In this document: positions 1 through 8,176 of the stretch, piece by piece
How the letters are laid out: every line of letters begins with the position of its first letter
Numbering within the stretch: position 1 is the stretch's first letter
IMG/VR virus record: IMGVR_UViG_3300033571_025255
Coordinates: 1 to 30,315 of that record
Source of the DNA: a virus
Direction: 5' to 3' (one strand)
Length of the DNA stretch: 30,315 nt
Notes under the pieces: generated by a model
Database searches by the model: none
What the model saw: only the letters and a program-made list of their open reading frames with translations
What the model was told of the DNA's origin: nothing
Made by a program: the position numbers and the translations under genes

Positions 1-587
1 ACTATTATTGCTCCTGTTATTTCATCAGTACAACCCCCATTATTGATAACATATAACCCATAATCAAACGGTTCTGATGTTTCAATTACACAAGTCCCTG
101 TTGATCCACTACAACCCCCATCATCAAAAACTTCTATATAATAAACTTTAGGTGCTAATCCGAAAAATTGATACGTATTTGAACTTGATCCTGAAGTAAC
201 ATATGTACTGCCTGTATTAACATCATATTCATATAAATAATATTTTACAGGATTATACGCTGTTGCTGCTGAAACATTTATAAACCCGCTATTTAATCCA
301 CACGCTGATTCGCTATTTAAAGTGATAGATGCGCAAATGCCAGACGAAACGTGTAATAATATGTTTAAATACTGGTTATCCGGTGTAGTTGAATCTGTTA
401 CTAATAAACTATATGTACCTGCTGATAAACTATTCCTTGTTGAGGCTGTCACCGATACATCAGTACCTAGAGATGGTGATGTCCATTCAATAGTATATGG
501 TGATGCCCCAAATTGGGGGATTAAATTAATCGCCCCAGAATTTAAATTACCACAATCCCCTGTTATCGATACATTATAAGCTGCCAT
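1..587 (-). CDS. Tail-fibre/adhesin-like protein with SprB-type repeats (partial)
   Basis: This reading frame starts with ATG at 587 and stays open for 195 codons to the left edge, so the C-terminus is missing. Its start overlaps the stop of the 994-aa gene by one base (TAATG), which indicates translational coupling. The protein is built of tandem units of about 84-90 residues, starting near C12, C96 and C186. Each starts with a Cys, then a Gly-x-Ile strand (GAINL, GFINV, GAIIV), and the complete ones end in a Gly-Leu or Leu-Ser turn followed by Tyr and V-x-D (SAGTYSLLVTDS; GLAPKVYYIEVFDD). This pattern resembles SprB repeats of Bacteroidota surface adhesins. The position at the end of the baseplate block suggests a fibre or receptor-contact protein; that role is inferred. 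Confidence 0.75.
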   Translation of the reverse strand, partial: MAAYNVSITGDCGNLNSGAINLIPQFGASPYTIEWTSPSLGTDVSVTASTRNSLSAGTYSLLVTDSTTPDNQYLNILLHVSSGICASITLNSESACGLNSGFINVSAATAYNPVKYYLYEYDVNTGSTYVTSGSSSNTYQFFGLAPKVYYIEVFDDGGCSGSTGTCVIETSEPFDYGLYVINNGGCTDEITGAII

Positions 588-3571
588 TAATCACATCTAA
601 TTGTAAACTGAATACCAACATTCAATTCAAAAGTTTTATTATAAAAATTAGGATCACAACCTAAATTGTAAATAAATAATGTTGGTTTATCTATGTCAAC
701 ATTAAATATTACACCTAACCCATATTCCAACAGTATATTAGGTAAATCGTTTTGTAGATTAGTTAGCCATAAATTGTTGGATGGAGCATCATTCATACCA
801 TATCCGGTATATATTTGTTTTTGATATATTATACTACTATCATATCTAACATCAATAAACCAAGTAGAAATTAATGTATTTTCAACACAACTCGATAAAG
901 ATATTGATTGTCCTGATAAATAATTTGTTACTACAGAATACAATACATCCTTAAATGACGATACTAGATTATTTTCATTATCCCAAGGAAATATATATGG
1001 TTCAATATATTCATCTACACATTGATATGGGAATAAAGTTGTATTAATCAATACCGGATCACAAGGTAATGGCATTATTCTACAACCTCTTTGCAGTCTA
1101 TAGACAAATTTTTGCCTGTGGAATATAGAGTTGTCAAATTTAGTTCCCCCCATCCAAATAGTTGTTGCCGGAACCATTTGCTCAACCAACTTTATCCAAT
1201 AAGTACCCAAACCATTTATATAATTTATCATGGTTTGATACGTATAGTTGTCATTCGGTATGTTTACCTTAACTTCAGATTCAATATATTTCCACCATAT
1301 TGATTGTAATGTAGGATAACCACCGGTTTTACCGTCAGAAATAAACTGTCTATTTCTAACATTTATTGTATTAAACCAAAATGATTGTGCAAACTCAAAA
1401 AATGACTTTTTGCTTGGTTTAGGATTTATATATGTCCAATCGATACCTCCTGGCTGTGGGTACGGCGAGGTTAGTCCTGTTGATGGTATTGGATAATCGA
1501 ATTTATTCGACATATACCAAACATCGTACTCTAATCCTTGTGATGGTTTTAAAAAAATATCCGTATTCTTTACGTTAAGTAATAGTTTCTCATTAGATAT
1601 GTCATAATAAGCATCGTAGTTAGAACCTCTAGTTCCAACTCTAAGCCCTAAATCATTACTAACCCAACTTTTCTTATTATCAATAACACGGGTTATATTA
1701 AACCCTAAACTCATATATGGGAAATCCCTAAATCTGTCTAAATATTTTTGTCCGTAAGTAAATGGTTGAAATTCACTGTTTATTGTGAAATTCTGACCAC
1801 TAAATGTACTTCCTGATAAATTAACAATTAAAGGGCTTTGATGTTGCTTTGTTAGTTCATACCATCCAGCACCTTTTTGGAAGAACATACTATCATTGTC
1901 AACAGGGGCCTTTGGGAAACCATTGTCGTCCACCGGATAGTTATTTCGATATACTACAACATTATTAACAACAGTATTTGTTGTAAATGCACTATATTTA
2001 ACACCTAAAATACTAAATGTTGCACCACTATCTAATACCGGAAATTCCTCAACATATGTAGAACCAGATATTCTAGCATATTGCTCAGAGAAATCAGCCA
2101 TATTTATCCTTTCTCCTGCAATATATATACTTTCGTTAAACTCAACAAGTGCATCTGGGGCACCAACCAATCTGAGCATAAATTCAATAGATCGTCTAGT
2201 TCCTTTTGACCTAAAAAGATATGCTGAATTAAGAATTAAATTCCTATAAAATTGATAATTTAACTCTGTTGGAGTATTTGCTCTTGAGAATCCTGGGTAT
2301 TCTAACTTGTCGCCTGTACTGAAAATAGAATTTAGGAAATCATCATTAGTAATTGGAGATATGTTAATATTCCAACCCAAAGTTTGTGCTAAATTCTTTA
2401 ATAATTGTGAAGGTATGTCATTTTTAACAACATAATTTACCGATGTTATATGTGCCAGAGCATCAATAAATTTTTTAACCTCATCAAAACTTCTACCATA
2501 TATTGTCAAAAGTTTCTGAACTCTTTGATCTGTAGTGTCGAAATCCTTAAATGATTGAGTTGTTAAAAATCTGGCTATTAAGTTAGTTTTAAAACTATCA
2601 AACGAATCTGCAATATCGCTCAAAGTTTCAACATAATCATCAAACGAAGCTGTGAATATATCTAAATTCCAAACACCAAACAATGGCCAAGTAATTGTCT
2701 CAAAATCAGTATATTGTAAACCATCTTCAGTTTGTCTTGGAACTTGAAATGTTGCTGTATAAATTGGAACCACTAACCTGTTTAAAAGATATTGTTCTAT
2801 ATGATCAAATGGCTCTATAAACGCTTGGTCAGCATAAAAATCATTAGGCCTAATAACTAAGTAATCTATTGATTTATCTTGCCCAGAAAAAGGATTTCCT
2901 GCCACCGTAATCTCAAGAGTTCCAGTATAAATGTCTATACTCGGTTCTAAATATAATAAAATATATTCATTATCATTAATATATAACGAATACTTTGGAT
3001 ATTCTTTTCTCATATTTCTAAGATATGAGACTTCAAATTCTAATGAAGAAATATTTACATCTGAGTTAATACTAAAATCCACTGAAAATGGATTACTAAT
3101 CTTTTCAATATCAACATTAAATGTTGTGCTATTATCTACAGGATCATATACACAATTAAATGCTGTATAACCTGAAATTGCTAATCTATTAAACTGTGAT
3201 ATTTCTAATGCCGCAGGAAAATAATTAATTATCTTTGTTACGGATGTTGATAATCGCTTAGTTAATGGACCATACAATACAAAACTAGAAATTTCAGATA
3301 AATCAAAGTTAGGGTAAACACTAAATTCTTTAGATATTAATAATTTAGACTGTTGTACCGTATCAATGTTTAGCGTATCTAAAGATATTGGGTCAGAAAA
3401 AGCACCAATTTCAAAACTTCTATTAATTTTTTCACTTAATGAAGTTACAAACTCAAAATTTGCTAAAGTAAGACCCCCGCCAGTGACCAACTGAAGGCCA
3501 ACTAACTCATCTGAAAATGTACCTGCACCACTTGAGGGTACTGGCGGATATTTGTAAAATTTTTTAGCCAT
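587..3571 (-). CDS. Large baseplate wedge-like protein (gp7 / P2 gpI-like)
   Basis: A 994-aa protein. Residues about 340-470 resemble the tail protein I family (P2 gpI): a helical stretch with IYGRSFDEVKKFIDAL, then LLKNLAQTLGWN, and finally FRSKGTRRSIEFMLRLVGAP. T4 gp7, about 1030 aa, contains the gpI-equivalent part of the wedge, and this protein has a similar size and lies downstream of gp25 and gp6, so gp7 equivalence is a reasonable inference. Near residues 790-830 a conserved-looking block (YWIKLVEQMVPATTIW, then RQKFVYRLQRGC) precedes a Cys-containing C-terminal region. Start ATG at 3571 overlaps the upstream stop by one base, and the downstream fibre gene is coupled in the same way. 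Baseplate membership is fairly secure; the exact T4 counterpart is not. Confidence 0.7.
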   Translation of the reverse strand: MAKKFYKYPPVPSSGAGTFSDELVGLQLVTGGGLTLANFEFVTSLSEKINRSFEIGAFSDPISLDTLNIDTVQQSKLLISKEFSVYPNFDLSEISSFVLYGPLTKRLSTSVTKIINYFPAALEISQFNRLAISGYTAFNCVYDPVDNSTTFNVDIEKISNPFSVDFSINSDVNISSLEFEVSYLRNMRKEYPKYSLYINDNEYILLYLEPSIDIYTGTLEITVAGNPFSGQDKSIDYLVIRPNDFYADQAFIEPFDHIEQYLLNRLVVPIYTATFQVPRQTEDGLQYTDFETITWPLFGVWNLDIFTASFDDYVETLSDIADSFDSFKTNLIARFLTTQSFKDFDTTDQRVQKLLTIYGRSFDEVKKFIDALAHITSVNYVVKNDIPSQLLKNLAQTLGWNINISPITNDDFLNSIFSTGDKLEYPGFSRANTPTELNYQFYRNLILNSAYLFRSKGTRRSIEFMLRLVGAPDALVEFNESIYIAGERINMADFSEQYARISGSTYVEEFPVLDSGATFSILGVKYSAFTTNTVVNNVVVYRNNYPVDDNGFPKAPVDNDSMFFQKGAGWYELTKQHQSPLIVNLSGSTFSGQNFTINSEFQPFTYGQKYLDRFRDFPYMSLGFNITRVIDNKKSWVSNDLGLRVGTRGSNYDAYYDISNEKLLLNVKNTDIFLKPSQGLEYDVWYMSNKFDYPIPSTGLTSPYPQPGGIDWTYINPKPSKKSFFEFAQSFWFNTINVRNRQFISDGKTGGYPTLQSIWWKYIESEVKVNIPNDNYTYQTMINYINGLGTYWIKLVEQMVPATTIWMGGTKFDNSIFHRQKFVYRLQRGCRIMPLPCDPVLINTTLFPYQCVDEYIEPYIFPWDNENNLVSSFKDVLYSVVTNYLSGQSISLSSCVENTLISTWFIDVRYDSSIIYQKQIYTGYGMNDAPSNNLWLTNLQNDLPNILLEYGLGVIFNVDIDKPTLFIYNLGCDPNFYNKTFELNVGIQFTIRCD

Positions 3572-4479
3572 TATTGTGTTATTGTAGCAAAGTTTTTACT
3601 AAAGTCTATATTATTACCACGATCTTCCCTCACCTCATACAATAATGCGTTAAATCCATCTCTAACTTCATATAAATTATATTGTTTGTATATATTATTT
3701 TGGCTATCATATATGGTGTATATACCATCATCAATAGATTTAGTTTGATTTCCATATAGAGCAATGCCTAGTGTTGAAATATCCTGATCAACAAGTTCGA
3801 TATCCAATGTTATTGGATTAAAATATGTGTTAGTAAATATAATACTTTGACCTGGTTGGCCAATATATGGCGTTGCATTTGGTTTATTTGTTGGGGCTGA
3901 AGATGGTGTTAATGTGCAAAAAACCAAATTTGTAACGCCCTCAACATAACGGTATCTAATTGCTTTTTGTGATGTATTAGTTAAGTTTTGAGTTACTGGC
4001 TCACAAAAAAAGTTTGATGTTATAACTCTAAAAAAATTGGGAACTTTTGATCCATCATTGTTTAAATATTCTACTCGATAACCAACCAAACCTTGTGAAA
4101 TAAATTTGTTCCTGTATTGAGATGGCACATTATCCAAATTGATAACTATACCTCTTACATTTGGCAATGCTGATAATACGCCACAATCGTTGATTGTAGT
4201 TCTAATTTGAACTGGTCTAATATATAAAGTGTATATCCCTAAGGCATTAAACTCAGTTGAGGGTAACGTAAGATTATATAATCCACCAAGTATCTCAACA
4301 TTAGCATTACCGCCAGTATTTTGATTATTAAAATAAGGTCTTAATATTGTTTTAGCATCTAAAGATTTTAATATGAAATTATCCGTAACATCTCTAGATT
4401 GCGTATAATGCATGATTATCTCAACATCTTCTGGTGATACGTCAGCACCTCTAATAGTACCATATGTTCCAATTGCCAT
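3571..4479 (-). CDS. Unknown structural protein of the baseplate block
   Basis: A 302-aa protein with no signal peptide or membrane segment and no family that I recognise. It looks rich in beta strands, with a short helical start and Tyr- and Asn-rich strands. It lies between the PKD-domain protein and the gp7/gpI-like protein and shares a one-base stop/start overlap (TAATG) with the latter, so the two are probably translated together and may sit next to each other in the baseplate. ATG at 4479 follows a 40-base gap that carries a TATTTAT element 18 bases upstream, so this gene may start its own transcript. The structural role rests on context only. Confidence 0.6.
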   Translation of the reverse strand: MAIGTYGTIRGADVSPEDVEIIMHYTQSRDVTDNFILKSLDAKTILRPYFNNQNTGGNANVEILGGLYNLTLPSTEFNALGIYTLYIRPVQIRTTINDCGVLSALPNVRGIVINLDNVPSQYRNKFISQGLVGYRVEYLNNDGSKVPNFFRVITSNFFCEPVTQNLTNTSQKAIRYRYVEGVTNLVFCTLTPSSAPTNKPNATPYIGQPGQSIIFTNTYFNPITLDIELVDQDISTLGIALYGNQTKSIDDGIYTIYDSQNNIYKQYNLYEVRDGFNALLYEVREDRGNNIDFSKNFATITQ

Positions 4480-4497
4480 AATTTTCTATGTTATAAT

Positions 4498-4504
4498 ATA
4501 AATA
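4498..4504 (-). promoter_or_regulatory. TATTTAT element before the 302-aa gene
   Basis: TATTTATA on the minus strand, 18 bases before the ATG at 4479 and inside a palindromic ATAAATATTTAT. Candidate promoter element by recurrence; the overlapping CATAAATA read on the same strand resembles the T4-type late motif. Confidence 0.35.
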
Positions 4505-4519
4505 TTTATGTTTGTTCTT

Positions 4520-5614
4520 TTAAAGCGTTCTCATTTTGAAAAACCCATAACCATAGTTTTCTAAATCACCAATATTATCTACTTCCCCCAATCTTTGTAT
4601 TCTTTCTAATACACTGTTTTTACCTCTTTCTATAAAGATATCTGACTGAACTTCAGGTGCATATATTATATTAATTAATGACTCATCTTTAACTATAGGC
4701 TCAGAAATAAGCCATTCGCTAGTTATTCCTGAACTACTAGCAATAAATGTTGTAACACCTCCAGAATAATCAAAATACTTAATATTTTGTATTGTATAAC
4801 CAGTATATGATGGTTCTAATTCATTTACAGCCCCAAAAAATTCACCTAAATAATCTGTAACTATTTTATTAATAATATATGGAATAGGGCCATATTGTTT
4901 TAACTCCATAAGTCTTGATTTCGTGTACCCCGTAATTAAAAATGGTATTTGTGTGTAATTACTACTTACTTGAGCCTCAATAGTATTATTTGAATCGCCT
5001 GTGAAAATATAATCATAAGATATTTTAGTACCTGACCAAGAACCTATATTCGGGCTAAAATATGCCGTACCATTTGGATTTGGTATTGACGTTCCACTAA
5101 ACGGAATATTGACTTCTTTTTCAATTGTATTGATCCCCCAGGGATTTTTTTGAGATAGAGTTATTTTGTATGTACCACTATTATTATAATAATGAGTAAT
5201 ATACTCCGGAGAATATTTTGTGACTGTTTCACTATCTGTATTATCCCCCCAATCTATAGTATATGTCGATAATTCCAAGAAATTATTATAACTTTGCATT
5301 GAAGTGTTATAGACATAACACACATATGGGTTATTCTCACTGCCTGAGAATATAAAATTAGTTACCGCGTCATATTGTAATAGATTACCATCAAATGTCG
5401 AGTAATAACCAACATCTGTCGCTGTCTCAGTTAATAAAATAGGTACCGTTAAACCTGTTAATAATGAAGTCCCGCCAGTATTACCAGATAAGATATCTGT
5501 CATGGCACTATAAACATATGTACAACCACTAGGCGTTGTTGACCCTGAAGGATAACAAACTTGAACTAGATCTGAAACTATATTTTCTGGTGAAACTTTA
5601 ATAATAAAATTCAT
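4520..5614 (-). CDS. Tail/baseplate protein with a PKD-like domain
   Basis: A 364-aa protein. Residues about 112-171 fit a PKD-type beta-sandwich: a strand leading to IDWGDNT, which matches the W/F-G-D-G/N signature, then ITHYYNNSGTYKITL, which matches the usual H-x-Y...G-x-Y-x-V-x-L strand pair. PKD domains are common in secreted glycan-binding proteins and in phage virion proteins, where they act as spacer or carbohydrate-contact modules. The flanking parts are Ser/Thr/Gly-rich and not recognised. There is no signal peptide. Only two bases separate its start from the upstream stop, which points to a polycistronic message. A role as a baseplate decoration or short fibre protein is inferred. 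Confidence 0.65.
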   Translation of the reverse strand: MNFIIKVSPENIVSDLVQVCYPSGSTTPSGCTYVYSAMTDILSGNTGGTSLLTGLTVPILLTETATDVGYYSTFDGNLLQYDAVTNFIFSGSENNPYVCYVYNTSMQSYNNFLELSTYTIDWGDNTDSETVTKYSPEYITHYYNNSGTYKITLSQKNPWGINTIEKEVNIPFSGTSIPNPNGTAYFSPNIGSWSGTKISYDYIFTGDSNNTIEAQVSSNYTQIPFLITGYTKSRLMELKQYGPIPYIINKIVTDYLGEFFGAVNELEPSYTGYTIQNIKYFDYSGGVTTFIASSSGITSEWLISEPIVKDESLINIIYAPEVQSDIFIERGKNSVLERIQRLGEVDNIGDLENYGYGFFKMRTL

Positions 5615-5616
5615 GC

Positions 5617-6414
5617 TTATGGATTAATATATTCGTACCATTTTATTGGATTTGTAGTCGTACCTGCCTTATTATTGCTTTTATCAAAAATATTATATGT
5701 ATAGTTTGAATAATTAAGTACTACTTTATAATAGAAATAATCTTCTTGGGGGAATGAAAACTTATTACCTAATAATAAAGATTGTTGCGTATTCATCATT
5801 TTTATAAAAACGCCTGTTTTTGCATCAAAAAATTTAGCAGTCATGTAAAAGGTGTCAATATTAATGTAATCCCGATTCTTTAGCCAATAAATAAAAAAAC
5901 CCTCTTTATTCCCTATGTAATCTAATTTAAACCTTGGGGATTTTATATTTCTAGGTTTACCTAATATGTTAATTATATCATTCTCACCCTCCTGAACTGG
6001 TAAAATTATCGTTACATAATTTTTTTGTATCTTTAAGTTAGTACTATCATATAAGTCTAATTTGAAAAATGACTTTTTAAAAGAATTTGCATATAAAAAA
6101 ACTTCATTTGAAGAAAAACCTTGAGTTATATAGGATCTTACCCAAGTAGTATTATCAACTGACGCTCCTTCTGGCACAAAATAAAAATCGTAATTTAATT
6201 CAGTATTAATCTTATTATTAACCAAATACTCTTCAGGCCCAAACCTGACCACTTCGAAATCTTTATCAGTATTGATAATTTCGTTAATGGTGTTTGTTTC
6301 AAAATCTAATAAAGAATCACTCCTACCTACAAAGTCCCAATTATTTTGGATTGGAATGGTCAGCTCTTTCTCAATATTAGGATTTAATACTATATTATAT
6401 CTATTCGCAATCAT
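5617..6414 (-). CDS. Unknown structural protein of the baseplate block
   Basis: A 265-aa protein with no recognised family. It has alternating hydrophobic and polar residues with many Tyr, Phe and Asn, which suggests an all-beta protein, and no signal peptide, membrane segment or cysteine. Its start at 6414 lies inside the 3' end of the 591-aa gene (14-base overlap), so it is probably translated by coupling. It ends two bases before the PKD-domain gene starts. Co-transcription with gp25, gp6 and the gp7/gpI-like gene argues for a virion role, perhaps an adaptor between the large 1761-aa protein and outer parts. This is inference from position only. Confidence 0.55.
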   Translation of the reverse strand: MIANRYNIVLNPNIEKELTIPIQNNWDFVGRSDSLLDFETNTINEIINTDKDFEVVRFGPEEYLVNNKINTELNYDFYFVPEGASVDNTTWVRSYITQGFSSNEVFLYANSFKKSFFKLDLYDSTNLKIQKNYVTIILPVQEGENDIINILGKPRNIKSPRFKLDYIGNKEGFFIYWLKNRDYINIDTFYMTAKFFDAKTGVFIKMMNTQQSLLLGNKFSFPQEDYFYYKVVLNYSNYTYNIFDKSNNKAGTTTNPIKWYEYINP

Positions 6415-8176
6415 CTATTATTGGATCAAATATTTGATTTATATTTTCAGCCTCGACCCCTTCAGGTATCAACTTAAATAATATTTCGTTACTAGGGTAG
6501 TGAACTCCATTTAAGAATGGATAATCAACGCCAATACCATCACTATCTATATACCCATAATCATACATATCTCTCCAAATTATTTTTTTACTTTTTTGAG
6601 AAAAAAATGCGTAATTTGGTAAATTCACAATACTACTACTATTACCCTCTTCAATATACGGTGAAAACTCCTTTAGAGTAATACTGTAATGAGGAATGTA
6701 ATAATAACCTAATGGATTTGCAATCTTTTTGTTTTTATTCACAGAATTAGGATCCTGGATATACGATATCTTAAACAAGTCGCTATTATACGTTAATTTA
6801 TGATATTCCTTTGAAATAACTCTTTCTATCATTTCAACATTATTGAATTCACATAAGTCACCATCAACTATATCGCCAGGTTCTAAATTAACATTATAAT
6901 AAAATCTAAACTGATTTTTAGTATAATTTTTTGTTCTAATTGTTGTTTTATTTATATTAAAATTTTGTGATGACCAATAATCCGATAAATACGTATTAAC
7001 ATTGAACCCGAAGCCTTGTCTTAGTCCTGAAGATTCTAAATCATTAAGATTTATTGGTTTATTAAACCATCCAAAATAACCCTTGTTTACTATTGTTATA
7101 TACAATGAACTTAACGGCCTATTTAAATTATCTAAATAGCTGCTTATATCAACATCTTTTTTGAATGAAATTAGATATGATTGCCCCCCTTCTTTTTGAA
7201 CTATTTTAGCCCTATTATCGTAAGTTAATGAACTATATAAATAGGCGTTAATATTCTTAAAAGGGTTTTGTTCGAATCCTGATTTAGTTAATACCGCTTC
7301 ATCAATACTAGATAAAACCTTATGCCTTCTAACATAATATCTGGATGTGGATTCCCCGCTATTATTTATATCTATTATGCGTTTAAATGTACCTAGAGAA
7401 TTATTAGTGATATTAAACCCATAATTGAATACATTAAAAATGTACTTATCTGAATTATACCCAGAATTGCCTAAGGAATATACTTGGAAGATACTAATAC
7501 CCGTGTACCCTGGAATATTTACTACAACATATTCCCCAACTGAAAGATTATGTTCACAAATACATTTAAATGAAATTATGCTTTTAATTGTTCCGTCCCC
7601 AGGGCTATTAACTTTAAAATGAATCCCATCACTAACTTTCCAAGTATATGATGATCCATCTTCATAATAATACTGTAATGTTCTGCTGTTATCATTATCA
7701 AAGGCATATGTTATATATTGCCCCCAGTTGTATGTTGTGGCACTTTTGTTTACAAAGTCAACATGAGGGCCATCTATACCAACTTTTTTAGTATATCCAG
7801 GTATATTATTATCTGATCGTATAAAGTCAAACTCAGTATATTGTGGGAATCCTGACCATGATGAAGTATATATCGAATTTTCGCTATTTACTAGGTATAA
7901 ATTATTTGTAAATGGTTCATAAATATTTCCAATACCTGTCGTTCCAGAATATTCGTTACTAAAAACAAATGTCAATTTTGACGTTACCCTAAAGGTTGTA
8001 GATGTTTGCCTTTCATTATTGAAAACATCTGCAAGATTAACACTTGAGGTTCTGTCAAATTCATCCAACTCTTTTTGGTTTCCAGATAAACCAAAAGGTA
8101 TTTCAATATCTTTGTTAGTTGAAGATTTAAATTTATCTTCGCCAAGTATAATTCTAATTACGTCTCTATTCGCCAT
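6401..8176 (-). CDS. Unknown structural protein, 591 aa
   Basis: A 591-aa protein with Tyr/Asn/Ser-rich, probably beta-rich sequence that I cannot place in a family. The length is near T4 gp10 (602 aa), but I see no motif that supports this equivalence. It has very few cysteines (a CIC pair in the middle, one further on, and one at the C-terminus) and no membrane segment. Its ATG lies 11 bases inside the end of the 1761-aa gene and its end overlaps the 265-aa gene by 14 bases, so three genes form a tightly overlapping chain. A baseplate or fibre-attachment role is the likeliest reading. Confidence 0.55.
   Translation of the reverse strand: MANRDVIRIILGEDKFKSSTNKDIEIPFGLSGNQKELDEFDRTSSVNLADVFNNERQTSTTFRVTSKLTFVFSNEYSGTTGIGNIYEPFTNNLYLVNSENSIYTSSWSGFPQYTEFDFIRSDNNIPGYTKKVGIDGPHVDFVNKSATTYNWGQYITYAFDNDNSRTLQYYYEDGSSYTWKVSDGIHFKVNSPGDGTIKSIISFKCICEHNLSVGEYVVVNIPGYTGISIFQVYSLGNSGYNSDKYIFNVFNYGFNITNNSLGTFKRIIDINNSGESTSRYYVRRHKVLSSIDEAVLTKSGFEQNPFKNINAYLYSSLTYDNRAKIVQKEGGQSYLISFKKDVDISSYLDNLNRPLSSLYITIVNKGYFGWFNKPINLNDLESSGLRQGFGFNVNTYLSDYWSSQNFNINKTTIRTKNYTKNQFRFYYNVNLEPGDIVDGDLCEFNNVEMIERVISKEYHKLTYNSDLFKISYIQDPNSVNKNKKIANPLGYYYIPHYSITLKEFSPYIEEGNSSSIVNLPNYAFFSQKSKKIIWRDMYDYGYIDSDGIGVDYPFLNGVHYPSNEILFKLIPEGVEAENINQIFDPIIDDCE

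Noticed and set aside
322-579. Plus-strand 85-aa reading frame
   Set aside because: It lies opposite the partial minus-strand SprB-like gene, which has repeat structure and coupled start, so it is a shadow.
4495-4509. T4-type late promoter TATAAATA on the plus strand
   Set aside because: No plus-strand gene follows; the motif is more simply read as the recurrent minus-strand TATTTAT element.
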